Source: Desulfofundulus salinus (GTDB lineage: Bacteria > Bacillota > Desulfotomaculia > Desulfotomaculales > Desulfovirgulaceae). Taken from it: a DNA stretch of 64,000 nucleotides. The notes below the pieces were generated by a model. It made no database searches, was not told where the DNA came from, and saw nothing but the letters and a program-made list of their open reading frames with translations. Each line of letters opens with the position of its first letter. Within the stretch, counting starts at the first letter, position 1. Positions 15,313 to 24,235 of this stretch are shown one piece after another. Both the position numbers and the translations under genes were made by a program. Where the stretch lies: contig NZ_RBWE01000001.1 of NCBI RefSeq assembly GCF_003627965.1, positions 186,001-250,000 of the forward strand, read 5' to 3'.

Positions 15313-15561
15313 ATGAAAAATCCCGGACTCGCGGCGGTGTTGAGTTTTTTGGTTTGCGGTCTCGGCCAGATCTACAACGGCCAGATCGGCAAAGGGATCG
15401 TGCTTTTCGTAGCGGCAGGCGTTTCCGGCCTGCTCTGCGCGGTGGTAATTGGGTTTATTCTGCTGCCGGCCGTCTGGATATACGGCATTGTAGATGCCTA
15501 CAGGACGGCTGAGAAAATCAACAGGGGGGCTGAAGGAAGTGCAGAAGACTATAGCAGGTAA
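15313..15561 (+). CDS. TM2-domain-like small membrane protein
   Basis: This 82-residue protein resembles TM2-type proteins: MKNPGLAAVLSFLVCGLGQ, the YNGQIGKGI segment, two membrane helices and a polar WIYGIVDAYRTAEKIN end. Such proteins accompany many secretion and membrane-stress systems; function is unknown. ATG 15313 is taken because AAGGAG is at proper spacing; an upstream ATG at 15274 lacks one. It is the first gene of a tight unidirectional run through 23.7 kb and overlaps the next gene, so it is probably co-transcribed with the transfer genes. Confidence 0.7.
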   Translation: MKNPGLAAVLSFLVCGLGQIYNGQIGKGIVLFVAAGVSGLLCAVVIGFILLPAVWIYGIVDAYRTAEKINRGAEGSAEDYSR

Positions 15562-15931
15562 GATTGGAGTTGCCTTTTTGCTAATTACCGCGCTGTTGAC
15601 TTTTGCGGCTCCCGCCCTGGCAGAAGATCAGCAGGCTCCGGCGTCAGGTTCCGGCGGGATCCAGCCGGTGAGCCCGGACCAGTTTGCACAGAAGGTTAAC
15701 ACCATGATTGACGGTGCCTACAAAGCGGCTGGTCCCGTTACGGACGCTGTAGCGAAGATCATGCTCGCCGTGGCGGGTGTGGCCGCGCTGCTGGTGCTCT
15801 TCAGCGGCATGAAGCTCTTCCAGAAGGTTGTCGGCGCGGTCCTGTCCATAGGTTTCGGCATACTGCTGTTCTACGGGGCGCCGTATGTCGTCGGGCTGGT
15901 CAAGGGCCTGGCCCAGTATGTGACGAGGTAA
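15539..15931 (+). CDS. Small secreted/two-helix protein, possible VirB2-like subunit
   Basis: From GTG 15539 the product (130 aa) starts with a signal-like segment (KIGVAFLLITALLTFAAPALAE). A low-complexity stretch and two hydrophobic helices follow (IMLAVAGVAALLVLFSGMKL and VVGAVLSIGFGILLFYGAPY), the form of TrbC/VirB2 pilins. The next gene has the same plan, so the two may be paired pilin or channel subunits. The start is chosen because it puts the signal peptide at the N-terminus, 9 bases after GGGGGG; a longer frame from 15494 lies inside the previous gene. The family assignment rests on form and gene order, not on motifs. Confidence 0.6.
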   Translation: MQKTIAGKIGVAFLLITALLTFAAPALAEDQQAPASGSGGIQPVSPDQFAQKVNTMIDGAYKAAGPVTDAVAKIMLAVAGVAALLVLFSGMKLFQKVVGAVLSIGFGILLFYGAPYVVGLVKGLAQYVTR

Positions 15932-15947
15932 AAGGAGGATGGTGGAA

Positions 15948-16301
15948 ATGTTTAGTAAAAGGCTTAAGAAAGCTGCAGGCGCGCTTGGTACGCTGGCTGC
16001 AGGCATATTCGGGGCGGCTGCTCCTGCTTTTGCTGAACTACAGCCGCAGGACCCCAGTCAGCTGACAGACAAAATCATCGACCTTGTAAACAGGGTCGGC
16101 ATGCCCGTCGGTGGCGCGCTGCTGTTTCTCTCCGTATGCGTGGGGGCCATCGAACTGATCCTGTCCCGCGGCAGGCCCGAGAAACGGGCAGAGACTATGA
16201 GCGGGCTGCTGTACGTCGCCATCGGGGGGATCATTCTCGGGGGTTCGCTGTTCTTCGCCGGGGTGTTCTTCGGCATCGGCAAGAGCGTCTTCGGCGGTTA
16301 A
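15948..16301 (+). CDS. VirB2/TrbC-like pilin subunit
   Basis: This 117-residue protein has a signal peptide (ALGTLAAGIFGAAAPAFAEL, cleavage after AFA) and two membrane helices separated by a short basic loop (LILSRGRPEKRAETMSGLLY). This is the standard VirB2/TrbC arrangement, and it lies immediately before the PrgI/VirB3-like gene as in other Gram-positive type IV systems. ATG 15948 is nine bases after AGGAGG; ATG 15939 is too close to it. It probably forms the transfer pilus or a membrane pore subunit in the cell envelope. Identification is by architecture and context. Confidence 0.7.
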   Translation: MFSKRLKKAAGALGTLAAGIFGAAAPAFAELQPQDPSQLTDKIIDLVNRVGMPVGGALLFLSVCVGAIELILSRGRPEKRAETMSGLLYVAIGGIILGGSLFFAGVFFGIGKSVFGG

Positions 16302-16316
16302 GGGGAGATTTGGTTC

Positions 16317-16619
16317 ATGCGTCTTTTCCCTGTCCCCATGGACTTAACCGAAGAAGAAAAGATTCTCGGCGGTGTGCTTTCCCTGCGGCAGGTGGTCTAC
16401 CTTCTGGGGGGCGGCGTTGCCGCCGTCCTCGCCCTGGCCTTTCTGAGAGCGTTACACGTACCGTGGGCGCTCGCCTTTCCGGCGGGCGTTTTGTGGTTTG
16501 TTGCGGGAGTCTTCCTGAGTTTCGGATCGCTGGCCGGTATAGGTGCGGACGAATACCTGAGCAAATTGCTTTTGTTTCGGTTCCGGCGCCGCCGGTATGA
16601 CTGGGGGGATGAGTTATAG
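16317..16619 (+). CDS. PrgI/VirB3-like conjugation membrane protein
   Basis: The 100-residue product fits the PrgI family (VirB3 equivalent in Gram-positive conjugation): an N-terminal VPMDLTEEEKILGGVLSLRQ, two close membrane helices, and a C-terminal basic region (LLLFRFRRRRYDW). PrgI proteins sit in the membrane next to VirB4, and the VirB4 gene follows two genes later. ATG 16317 has GGGGAG upstream. The next gene is preceded in-frame by an unassigned membrane segment just after this stop. Confidence 0.8.
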   Translation: MRLFPVPMDLTEEEKILGGVLSLRQVVYLLGGGVAAVLALAFLRALHVPWALAFPAGVLWFVAGVFLSFGSLAGIGADEYLSKLLLFRFRRRRYDWGDEL

Positions 16620-16741
16620 TTATAGGACTGATCTTCTTCATCCTTTCGATAGCTGTCGCAGCTTCGCTACCCTTTCTCCTGCGCTGGGCCGACAGGCGCG
16701 CGGAACGCGGCAGGTGGCAGAAAAGCGAACGGGAAGAGGTT

Positions 16742-17425
16742 GTGCGGGAAGGAAGGACCGGTCGTAAGAAGGCCGGCCCCTCCCTCCGCGACCTCTGGGA
16801 GATAAAGGACGTCAGGGATGGGGTGGTGTACCTGACGAGGAACCGCTACCGCATAATACTGCGCCTGACGCCGGTGAACTTCGACCTGCTTTCCGAAGGA
16901 GAGCAGCACGTGATCGAGAACGCCTTGATGGCCGTATGCCAGGGGTTAGATTTTCCCGTACAATTTCTATGCACGGCTGAAACGGTGGACACCCGGGCGG
17001 CGATAGCGGAACTTTACAGCCATGCCGCCGGGGAAACGTCCGCCGTACGGCAAAACTACGCAGAGGTGCTCTTATCCTACCTGGACACCCTCATGTCGCA
17101 GCGGTCGGTGCTGGTCAGGCGTTCATACGCAGTTGTCGGCTGCGACGGGCAGCCCTATGAAAAGGCCCGCGGGATACTGGAACACCGCGCCGCTGCACTG
17201 GCGGGCGCCCTGTCTCGGGCGAAAGTCGCGGCGGTAGTACTGTCCAGTGATGAGATCGTAGACCTGCTGCACCACCTGCTCAACAGGAACAAGGTCGTGC
17301 GGCCGTCCGACCTGGTGGGAGCAGGGGCATTGGACCTGTGCGTGAGCGGAAAGGGGGTCATTACAGGTGTTCAGACGGAAAAAGCAAAAGCAAACCTTGC
17401 GTCAGAGGGAGTACTCGCTGGATGA
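16742..17425 (+). CDS. VirB4-associated conjugation protein (TrsD-like position)
   Basis: This 227-residue protein precedes VirB4 and overlaps it by 59 bases. It has a mixed alpha/beta domain (LRDLWEIKDVRDGVVYLTRN, LRLTPVNFDLLSEGEQ) like the N-terminal domain of VirB4/TraC proteins, and may be the split-off N-terminal part or a separate TrsD-like partner. GTG 16742 is the first normal start, but the frame is open upstream to a stop at 16610 and encodes a membrane helix (IGLIFFILSIAVAASLPFLL) followed by a basic stretch. A non-standard start, for instance CTG 16628, would give a membrane-anchored protein 38 residues longer. Confidence 0.65.
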   Translation: MREGRTGRKKAGPSLRDLWEIKDVRDGVVYLTRNRYRIILRLTPVNFDLLSEGEQHVIENALMAVCQGLDFPVQFLCTAETVDTRAAIAELYSHAAGETSAVRQNYAEVLLSYLDTLMSQRSVLVRRSYAVVGCDGQPYEKARGILEHRAAALAGALSRAKVAAVVLSSDEIVDLLHHLLNRNKVVRPSDLVGAGALDLCVSGKGVITGVQTEKAKANLASEGVLAG

Positions 17426-19250
17426 CGGCATTCCGGCGGTGCAGGATCTTTTTATCCCGGACGGGCTCGAAGAGGAGAAGGATTACCTCTATCTTGGCCC
17501 GTCCAGGTACTGCCGGATATTTGCGATATCGAAATGGCCGCGGGACGTATACGTGGGGTGGCTGGACGAAATATTCTCGGTAGGAAACGTCGACCTGGCG
17601 GTACACGTGAGGCCCGTGCCCGACAGAAAAGTGGTGAACGACCTCACCGGAAAGGTGGTGTCGGCGCAGTCGCAGTGGATCGTGGAGAAGAACCGGGGGA
17701 GCATTATGCGTCTTCCCGAGCTGGAAAATATCATCAGGGACCTTGAAACCATCAGGGAGGCCATACAGTGCAACCGTGACCGGATGTTCAACGTTACGGT
17801 ACTGATCGCTGTGCACGGCACCAATGAGGAAGACCTGAACGCGCGGTGCGACCGCGTCGAAGACATACTGGCCCGCCGGGCAACGGAGGTGCGTGCGCTC
17901 ACCTTCAGGCAGGTGGAAGCGCTGAAGAGCATCCTGCCCGCGGGAAACCTGTGCGTACACGGCAGGGGCACCTTCAGGAACCTAACCCTGGGCGGCACGG
18001 CTACCGTACTGCCGGTATCAAGCGCTGTGCTCTCCCACCCGACAGGTGTGTTTCTGGGGTTCACAACCGCGAACAGTCCGGTGTTCTTCGACCCCTTCAT
18101 CGGTCCGCCGTGGTTGCCCAACCAGCATATAACTGTTTTTGGTTACCCGGGTAGTGGAAAAAGCGTTACGTTGAAGGTTCTCTGCGGCAGGATTTCTCTG
18201 GTAGGTGTAAGAGTGATAATCTTCGACCTGGAGGGTGAATACAGGGAGGCGTTGAAGAACCTTTACGACGGCGAAATAATACCTGTAGTAGCCGGCGTCC
18301 CGGCGGGTATGAACCCGCTGGAGATGGAGGTGGAGCGTGACCCGGAGACAAAAAAGGAATACATCAACATAAACGACAAGGTTGCGGACGTGCGGGCTCT
18401 CGTGGCTACGATTGTGCGCGGTTTCGCCAACCGCCCCCTTGAGCCCGAGGAAATAGCCGTGCTGGAGGAAGCGGTGCGCGAGTTGTACGCCGAAAGGGGC
18501 ATAACATCCGACCCGGCGAGTCTTTACGAGCCGGGCGGCAAAAAACTGCCGGAGGGCGGTTTCGCGATCGGGGGCGTAAGAAAACGGATGCCCATGCTGT
18601 CCGACCTGCACGCGAAGCTGCAGGAAAAACCCGCTACGGAAAAACTGTGCTTGATCCTAAAGCCCTTCCTCAGGGGAAATTCCCTGGGCATGTTCGACTG
18701 CGAGACGTCAAAGGACCTCACCGCGCCGGTCGTGGTATTCGACCTCTCGCGGATCAGGGACGACTTCACCAAACTCTACGCCATGTTTGTGGTGCTGACC
18801 TGGGCCTGGCACAAGTTTGCGCTGCGGCACACCGGGAAGAAGATGGTGGTGATCGACGAAGCGTGGATGTTCGTCAAATGGCCCGATTCGGCGCAGTTCC
18901 TGGAAACCCTGGCCCGCCGGGGCAGAAAACACGACACCGGGCTGGTGATAGCCAGCCAGTACGTCGAAGAATTTCTGGCACGTGAAGAAGGCCGGACGGT
19001 AATAAACGGCTGCGCTACAAACATACTGCTGGGTCAGAATCCGACCGTGGTGGACCAGGTGGTGGAGGTATTCAAACTGCCCAAGGGCATGGGTGAAAGA
19101 CTCCAGACCTTTACTGACGGCAGGTGTATAATAAAGACAGGCGGTAAAAATCTGCAGGAAATGGGCGGCAACATAGCGGAAATGCAGGTATCTGTACTGC
19201 CTTACGAGATGCCGTTTGTCCGGACGGGAGGAAAGGGGGAACCGCAATGA
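17367..19250 (+). CDS. virB4: VirB4-type conjugation ATPase
   Basis: This 627-residue ATPase powers the type IV secretion channel from the cytoplasmic face. The Walker A motif FGYPGSGKSVTLK is near residue 258 and Walker B KMVVIDEAWMF near 492, where DEAW is typical of VirB4/TrbE/HerA relatives. A downstream GLVIASQYVEEFLAREEGR segment carries the sensor Gln. The N-terminal 230 residues match the VirB4 N-domain. GTG 17367 lies inside the preceding gene and its stop overlaps the next ATG by four bases, so the run is translationally coupled. It looks complete and is the clearest marker that 15-24 kb is a conjugation system. Confidence 0.92.
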   Translation: MFRRKKQKQTLRQREYSLDDGIPAVQDLFIPDGLEEEKDYLYLGPSRYCRIFAISKWPRDVYVGWLDEIFSVGNVDLAVHVRPVPDRKVVNDLTGKVVSAQSQWIVEKNRGSIMRLPELENIIRDLETIREAIQCNRDRMFNVTVLIAVHGTNEEDLNARCDRVEDILARRATEVRALTFRQVEALKSILPAGNLCVHGRGTFRNLTLGGTATVLPVSSAVLSHPTGVFLGFTTANSPVFFDPFIGPPWLPNQHITVFGYPGSGKSVTLKVLCGRISLVGVRVIIFDLEGEYREALKNLYDGEIIPVVAGVPAGMNPLEMEVERDPETKKEYININDKVADVRALVATIVRGFANRPLEPEEIAVLEEAVRELYAERGITSDPASLYEPGGKKLPEGGFAIGGVRKRMPMLSDLHAKLQEKPATEKLCLILKPFLRGNSLGMFDCETSKDLTAPVVVFDLSRIRDDFTKLYAMFVVLTWAWHKFALRHTGKKMVVIDEAWMFVKWPDSAQFLETLARRGRKHDTGLVIASQYVEEFLAREEGRTVINGCATNILLGQNPTVVDQVVEVFKLPKGMGERLQTFTDGRCIIKTGGKNLQEMGGNIAEMQVSVLPYEMPFVRTGGKGEPQ

Positions 19251-19819
19251 GCTACGATTACAACTACAGGGACAGCTTCTGGGAAGCCGATGCCGCAGCC
19301 CGGGGTCTGGTTTACGACCCGTACACCGGGAGGTACGTGGAACCCTGGGAAGCTTACGGCAGTGCGGAGGAAGCCGTGGCGGGCGGCGGCGCGCTGGCCA
19401 TCCTGGCGGCCCTGGAACTGGTCTGGGGACTCGTAGTCGGAATCATCCTCCTGGTTTCGCACATCGTCCTGAAGATATTCGAGTGGAACGATGCCCGGCT
19501 GGAGTACAAGCGCCTGCACGAGAAAAAAGAGCCTCTGGGGTACCAGTACGACGCCTCACTCAAAAAGTGGGGGGACGGCGTGCGCGAGAGGTACGTCCTG
19601 ACCGACGAAGGCCTGGTGAGGGCGGATGAATACCGGGAGCCGGAGAAAAGCGGCCCGCGGCGGATTGTGTTCGCGAAGCGGTGCAGGATGGTGATGACCC
19701 CGCGCGGGCTGGTGCCGGCGGAAACCGCGGAGCGGGAAGGGATCAGCGGGTCGATTAGGAAAGCGGGCGGAGTCGTTCAGACTCCGGTGAGGGGAAAATG
19801 GGAGTTCGGCGGTATCTAG
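19247..19819 (+). CDS. Hypothetical conjugation-operon membrane protein
   Basis: The 190-residue protein has a Tyr-rich N-terminus (MSYDYNYRDSFWEADAAARG, VYDPYTGRYVEPWEAYG), one or two hydrophobic helices (ALAILAALELVWGLVVGIIL), and a basic cytoplasmic tail. The short motif YDxxTGRY resembles repeats seen in some surface or adaptor proteins but is not diagnostic. It overlaps VirB4 by four bases and the VirB6-like gene by 22, so it is made with them and probably belongs to the transfer complex. Not VirB8: no matching fold pattern was seen. The function is unknown. Confidence 0.62.
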   Translation: MSYDYNYRDSFWEADAAARGLVYDPYTGRYVEPWEAYGSAEEAVAGGGALAILAALELVWGLVVGIILLVSHIVLKIFEWNDARLEYKRLHEKKEPLGYQYDASLKKWGDGVRERYVLTDEGLVRADEYREPEKSGPRRIVFAKRCRMVMTPRGLVPAETAEREGISGSIRKAGGVVQTPVRGKWEFGGI

Positions 19820-21909
19820 CGGTCGTCTGCTGTTTTCTACTCCTGGCCTTCCTGTTTCTGTCGCCTCCTGATGCCCGGGCCGAGTCCGAATATCATGCCG
19901 TTGAAGTAAAGAACGTGCGCTTCGCCACCGGTGACGGTAAGGTACACGTCACCTGGGAAGCGCACGTTGTGAAGGGCGGTCCCGCACTGGGACCCGACCG
20001 CATTACCATAAAGCGCAGCGAGCACTACGGTTCCTTTGTCGGCGACCCGGTGGCCGTCCTGGAAATGCCGCAGTCCGAAGGCTGGCTCTCCATGTCCTGG
20101 ACGGACGGGAACGTTGAAGTGGGTAAAACCTACCACTACAAGGTCAACAGCAAGGATTACTGGAATGCTGTTACCGTCAGAAAGGATTCCGTTCCGCCGT
20201 CCCTGGGCGGGCAGGAAACGTCGCCCTGGTCGCCCGGCGGGGACATCAAGGATGAAGGCGGTTTATTTGAGAGAGCCGTTGCCTCCGTATTCGACGGCCT
20301 GTACAAGGTTTTCACGAAGCTGACCGGCAAGTTCGGCTTCAAGCCGGTAGGAGAACTCGTCCTGCAGGTGGATGACAACGCTTACGACCTCGTAGCCCCG
20401 GCTCCGTTTTCACCGGAACAGTGGCGCACATTGGACGGCCTCTACGGGGGCATGGCGAGCGTCGGCCTGGCGCTCTACCTGATTGCTGTGCTCGTGGCGG
20501 CGGGCAGGTTCATAGGCGCCGGGATCTCGAAAAACCCGGAGGCCAGGGCGGAAGCATCATCACAGCTCTGGCGGATGTTTTTCGCGCTCATCATCATCGC
20601 CGGCGCGCCTGTTGTCGTTCGTACGCTCTACGTTCTGAACAACGCCCTGGTGGAGGCCATCAGAACGGCCGCCGGGGACGGCGGGCGTTTGTCTGAAATT
20701 CTGTCCAACGACTGGCTCGCGAAGTTGCAGACCGGGTCGGTGCTCGGCACCGCCATTGTCAAGGTGGTCTTCGCCTGGGCCGGGTTCTGGATAAACATCA
20801 TCTTCTGGGTGCGGGACTGGGTCGTTTCTGTCCTGTATGTCTTCACGCCGGTAATGGCGCTGCTCTGGGTCATGAACCGGAATGTCACCGCGGCGAGCGT
20901 CTGGCTGGGTGAGCTGCTCTCAAACACATTTCTCCAATCGGCATACGCTCTAGCGGCCGTTGTCATTGTGGTTTTCATAGCGAACGGCAACATAGGCTGG
21001 CCGCAAAAAGTCCTGGGCGCGTACATGATAATCACGCTGGGAGGCTTGTTACGCAACGGCCTGCAGGGACTGTGGACCAGGTGGGCCGGTATTGAAGAAG
21101 AAGGCGTTGCCGCGAAAGCCCTCGGCATGTTCGGGCTGGGCGGCGTGGCCGGCCTGGGGCGGCTGGTCGTCGGCAGCATTGCGGCCCCGTCCGTGGCTGG
21201 GGCCCCCGGCGGCACGGGTGGCATCGGTGCCTCAGGCGGCTCTACTATAAATTTACAGGGTACTGCGGCACCTTCTGGAACCGCAGGTTCAACGGGTACA
21301 TCTCCGGGTGCGGGTGCCGCCACCGGGGGGCCCCCGGGCTATACGGTGTCGCCGGGCGGATTACTCGTCCCCGCGTCGCAGAGCGCCGCGCCCGCAGGTA
21401 CTGCGTCAGGTTCCGGAGTACAGGCCGCTGCGGGTCCACAGCTGGCTACAGCAGGCGGCGGGCTCCCCACCTATCAGAACCCCCTGATTAGGTCGATGGA
21501 CTACGGCAGGGTGACGAGAAACGTGGTCCAGGGCGTGGTCTCCACCGTGGGAGCGGCGGGTGCGGCCGTCATGCCCGGCGGCGACCGCGTGCTGCGTGCC
21601 GTGGCGAAAGGCGCGGGTATAGCCGCGCAGGTTGCCGCCACTGCAGGCGGCCTGATGCACCACTCCTACCAGCGTGCGAGACAGGGCGGCGGCGGGGCAG
21701 TGGAGACCGTGCGCAGGCTGCCGGGGGCGGCGCTCCAGACCCTCAAGGATGGTACCAACGTACAGCAGGGCGGCGTCTACGGGGCCGCAAAGGCGACCTT
21801 CAAGGCAGCTACCGCCGCTACGATAGACGCCGTGTCGCCCAATTCCACGCCGGTGGTGGCGAAGAGACTGACCGGGTCAAGCCTTGACGGCTACAGGTTC
21901 AAGTCCTGA
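19798..21909 (+). CDS. VirB6/TrbL-like polytopic membrane protein with fibronectin-like head
   Basis: This 703-residue protein has a signal peptide (cleaved near PPDARA), then a fibronectin-type-III-like domain (VRFATGDGKVHVTWEAHVVK, then WTDGNVEVGKTYHYKVNS) at about 35-120. Five or six membrane helices follow between 215 and 430. A Gly/Ala/Ser/Pro-rich tail ends in the cytoplasm or cell wall. The helix block matches VirB6/TrbL, the channel core of type IV systems. The extracellular head is unusual and may bind the recipient or wall. ATG 19798 overlaps the previous gene by 22 bases. A terminator follows, although the wall-hydrolase gene continues in the same direction. Confidence 0.78.
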   Translation: MGVRRYLAVVCCFLLLAFLFLSPPDARAESEYHAVEVKNVRFATGDGKVHVTWEAHVVKGGPALGPDRITIKRSEHYGSFVGDPVAVLEMPQSEGWLSMSWTDGNVEVGKTYHYKVNSKDYWNAVTVRKDSVPPSLGGQETSPWSPGGDIKDEGGLFERAVASVFDGLYKVFTKLTGKFGFKPVGELVLQVDDNAYDLVAPAPFSPEQWRTLDGLYGGMASVGLALYLIAVLVAAGRFIGAGISKNPEARAEASSQLWRMFFALIIIAGAPVVVRTLYVLNNALVEAIRTAAGDGGRLSEILSNDWLAKLQTGSVLGTAIVKVVFAWAGFWINIIFWVRDWVVSVLYVFTPVMALLWVMNRNVTAASVWLGELLSNTFLQSAYALAAVVIVVFIANGNIGWPQKVLGAYMIITLGGLLRNGLQGLWTRWAGIEEEGVAAKALGMFGLGGVAGLGRLVVGSIAAPSVAGAPGGTGGIGASGGSTINLQGTAAPSGTAGSTGTSPGAGAATGGPPGYTVSPGGLLVPASQSAAPAGTASGSGVQAAAGPQLATAGGGLPTYQNPLIRSMDYGRVTRNVVQGVVSTVGAAGAAVMPGGDRVLRAVAKGAGIAAQVAATAGGLMHHSYQRARQGGGGAVETVRRLPGAALQTLKDGTNVQQGGVYGAAKATFKAATAATIDAVSPNSTPVVAKRLTGSSLDGYRFKS

Positions 21910-21927
21910 CGGCTGTCACGGGTTCGG

Positions 21928-21966
21928 GCAGGCCGGATAACAATGTCCGGCCTGCTCTTTTTTTTA
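21928..21966 (+). terminator. Intrinsic terminator after the VirB6-like gene
   Basis: GCAGGCCGGA pairs with TCCGGCCTGC, followed by TC and a long T-run. It may be partial, as the hydrolase gene starts only 24 bases later. Confidence 0.8.
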
Positions 21967-21989
21967 AGACCAGCGGGGGAGGTGGTATT

Positions 21990-23744
21990 CTGGATTACCT
22001 GAAGAAGGCTGCCGGGAGGGCCGTGAAGAGGGCCGCCCGGGCCGGGGTGAGGAAACTCCTGCTCCTGCTCCTGCCCTACCTGGTGCCGTTTATTCCCTTT
22101 CTGGTGGTTCTCTTCCTGGTGGCGGTGCTGGTTGCCGCGACGTATTCGGCCATGGCCCCCGGCAGTTACCTGACGGGAGTTGATCCCTCCCCGGAAGATA
22201 AGGAAATCCAGCAGAAATACGAGCAATTGTGCAATAAATACAACGTCGCGGACACCTGGCTGGTCAACCCGGGGGAACCCTCCAGGCAGGGCGGCCCCGA
22301 TTACGAGTCCTCCCCGGATCACCCGTATTACCCGAACCGGGGCAGAGGGAAAAACATCGGGGCCATGGTGGACAGGTACCGCCAGGACCTCAAGCTGGCG
22401 CTGACCTGGGGGCAGGTGCACGGGGCGTGCCTGTTCCGGAATTACGTCACGGGGGAGCGGGAAATAACGGACGGGCAGCGGGAAAAGACGGCGAAGGATC
22501 TTCACCCTTACTTCTACTATAAGGAATCCGAGGTGACGGTCTGCAGCAAGGACGGGTGCGACACCTACACTGTCTACCTGCTGGTGGAAGCGTACACCAT
22601 CCAGGGCCACTACCAGTACCACTACGAGTGGGTTACGGAGACCTACGGCGAGGGAGAAAACGCCTACACCATCACCTACGAGCGGTTAAAAGATGTGCAG
22701 CAGATCCTCCCGGACAAATGGCAGCGCCTCAAGGACTGGATGAAGCAGGAGTACAATCTGGAAAACGACGCCGGCGAAGTGGAGCTGGCCCGCACGTGGC
22801 TCTGGGAAGCCACCCGGGGGTTTGACGAGCAGACGGAGTGGCTCAACTGGCTTGTGAACAACGTCAGCTATGCCTCTATTGCCTCTTCGGCTATGATCCC
22901 CCCGGAGCTGGTACCTTTCTTCAAGGAAGCGGAAGAACGGTTCGGTATCCCCTGGTGGTTCCTGGCGGCGATGGCCTTCAAGGAATCGTCCTTCAACCCT
23001 GGGGCGGAAAACCTGGACACCCACTGCTACGGGCTGATGCAGGTCTCCCCGTCGAACTGGGAACATTACGCCCCCCTGCTGGGGTTCGACCCGGTGATGG
23101 ACAGGGACAACCCCCGGGCGCAGGTGATGGTGGGGGCTTACCTGTTGAAAAACTACCTGGGAAGCGTGGACTGGGAGGGCGACTGGAAGGAGCAGACCCT
23201 GCCGGGGTTGGTCAGGTACGGCGGTTTTATCGAGGTACCGCCCGGCAAACCCTATGGCTCTGTTAAAGAATGGTGCCGGGCGGAGTACGCTTCGATTATC
23301 TGGGAGCTGGCAGAAAGTTTCCGGGACGTGCCGGGCACCTGGCCGGTGCCGGGTTACAGTACGATATCGTCTTACTTCGGCTGGCGCATTCGTCCATTTA
23401 CAGGTGAGAAGCAATTCCATAAAGGCATAGACATACCGGCACCTGAAGGGACCCCGGTGGTGTCGGTTTCCGGCGGGGTGGTGACCTTTGTCGGGTGGGA
23501 GAACCCGAACGACCCGGGTCAGGGGTACGGCCTCTACATGACCGTCCGTGATGGACAGCACCTGTACCTGTACGCACACCTGAGCCGCACGGATGTGGTA
23601 AAAGGCCAGACCGTCCAGCCGGGCCAGCAGGTGGGCGCGGTGGGCAATACGGGTATCTCCACCGGACCGCATCTGCACTTCGGAGTACAGGATCTGAGCG
23701 GTGGCAATTGGATAGACCCGCTGCTGGTGGTACAGCCGCAGTAG
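21990..23744 (+). CDS. VirB1-like wall hydrolase: lytic transglycosylase plus M23 peptidase
   Basis: This bifunctional enzyme (584 aa from CTG 21990, 573 from GTG 22023) opens peptidoglycan for the transfer apparatus. After a basic N-terminus and one helix comes an unassigned region to about 290. Next is a goose-type/SLT transglycosylase domain with the catalytic Glu in AMAFKESSFNP and GLMQVSPSNW. A C-terminal M23 peptidase domain carries HKGIDIPAP and HLHFGVQ as zinc ligands. CTG 21990 is considered because GGGGGAGG lies seven bases upstream and no ATG/GTG/TTG occurs there; GTG 22023 has a weaker site. Two wall activities in one chain are typical of Gram-positive conjugation hydrolases. Confidence 0.88.
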   Translation: MDYLKKAAGRAVKRAARAGVRKLLLLLLPYLVPFIPFLVVLFLVAVLVAATYSAMAPGSYLTGVDPSPEDKEIQQKYEQLCNKYNVADTWLVNPGEPSRQGGPDYESSPDHPYYPNRGRGKNIGAMVDRYRQDLKLALTWGQVHGACLFRNYVTGEREITDGQREKTAKDLHPYFYYKESEVTVCSKDGCDTYTVYLLVEAYTIQGHYQYHYEWVTETYGEGENAYTITYERLKDVQQILPDKWQRLKDWMKQEYNLENDAGEVELARTWLWEATRGFDEQTEWLNWLVNNVSYASIASSAMIPPELVPFFKEAEERFGIPWWFLAAMAFKESSFNPGAENLDTHCYGLMQVSPSNWEHYAPLLGFDPVMDRDNPRAQVMVGAYLLKNYLGSVDWEGDWKEQTLPGLVRYGGFIEVPPGKPYGSVKEWCRAEYASIIWELAESFRDVPGTWPVPGYSTISSYFGWRIRPFTGEKQFHKGIDIPAPEGTPVVSVSGGVVTFVGWENPNDPGQGYGLYMTVRDGQHLYLYAHLSRTDVVKGQTVQPGQQVGAVGNTGISTGPHLHFGVQDLSGGNWIDPLLVVQPQ

Positions 23745-23747
23745 TTG

Positions 23748-23773
23748 CCGGGCATACGCCCGGTTTTTCTTTT
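23748..23773 (+). terminator. Intrinsic terminator at the end of the conjugation operon
   Basis: CCGGGC/GCCCGG stem with an ATAC loop, followed by TTTTTCTTTTT. Confidence 0.78.
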
Positions 23774-23911
23774 TGGGGAGGTTGCCCAGACAGATCGAGT
23801 GCTGACGTTGGGAGGCCTGCAACGACTATGGTTGGAAATGATTTATTATCACTTTTTTGTAAAAACCTTTTAAGAAATGATTCCCATGCAGTTTCTCGGG
23901 AGGTGCTCGTA

Positions 23912-24235
23912 TTGGGAGACAAGAATCTGAAGCGGATTAAGATTGTAAGTAGATGTACAGGTTTGCTGCGGCGTGCTTGGAACTTTCCGCCACCAGGGAT
24001 ATATCACAAGGAGTATGAGAGAGACTTTGGACCGCGGCTTGGTTTTAGGTTGTTTCTTACTTCAGTAGTAGGAATGCCGCTTTGTGTATTACTTTGGAAA
24101 GTTTTGGGTTTAATTTCATGGGTCAGCGCAAACACTCGATTTTGGGTTTGCGTCTTGGCCCTTCTGTTCTGGTGTGGTTTCTATTTTGTTTATTGGGTCT
24201 GGAAGAACGAGCCTCAAAATGGAGGTGATGTTTGA
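23912..24235 (+). CDS. Small two-helix membrane protein, unknown function
   Basis: The product (107 aa from TTG 23912) has a basic N-terminal part and two C-terminal helices (FLTSVVGMPLCVLLWKVL and FWVCVLALLFWCGFYFVY), ending in a short polar tail. TTG 23912 is preferred since GGGAGG is eight bases upstream; ATG 23828 has GGAGG at a longer distance and would add 28 residues. It is AT-richer than the conjugation genes, lies after their terminator, and converges with the membrane gene at 24214. No family was recognised; its neighbours suggest an island-specific accessory gene. Confidence 0.5.
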   Translation: MGDKNLKRIKIVSRCTGLLRRAWNFPPPGIYHKEYERDFGPRLGFRLFLTSVVGMPLCVLLWKVLGLISWVSANTRFWVCVLALLFWCGFYFVYWVWKNEPQNGGDV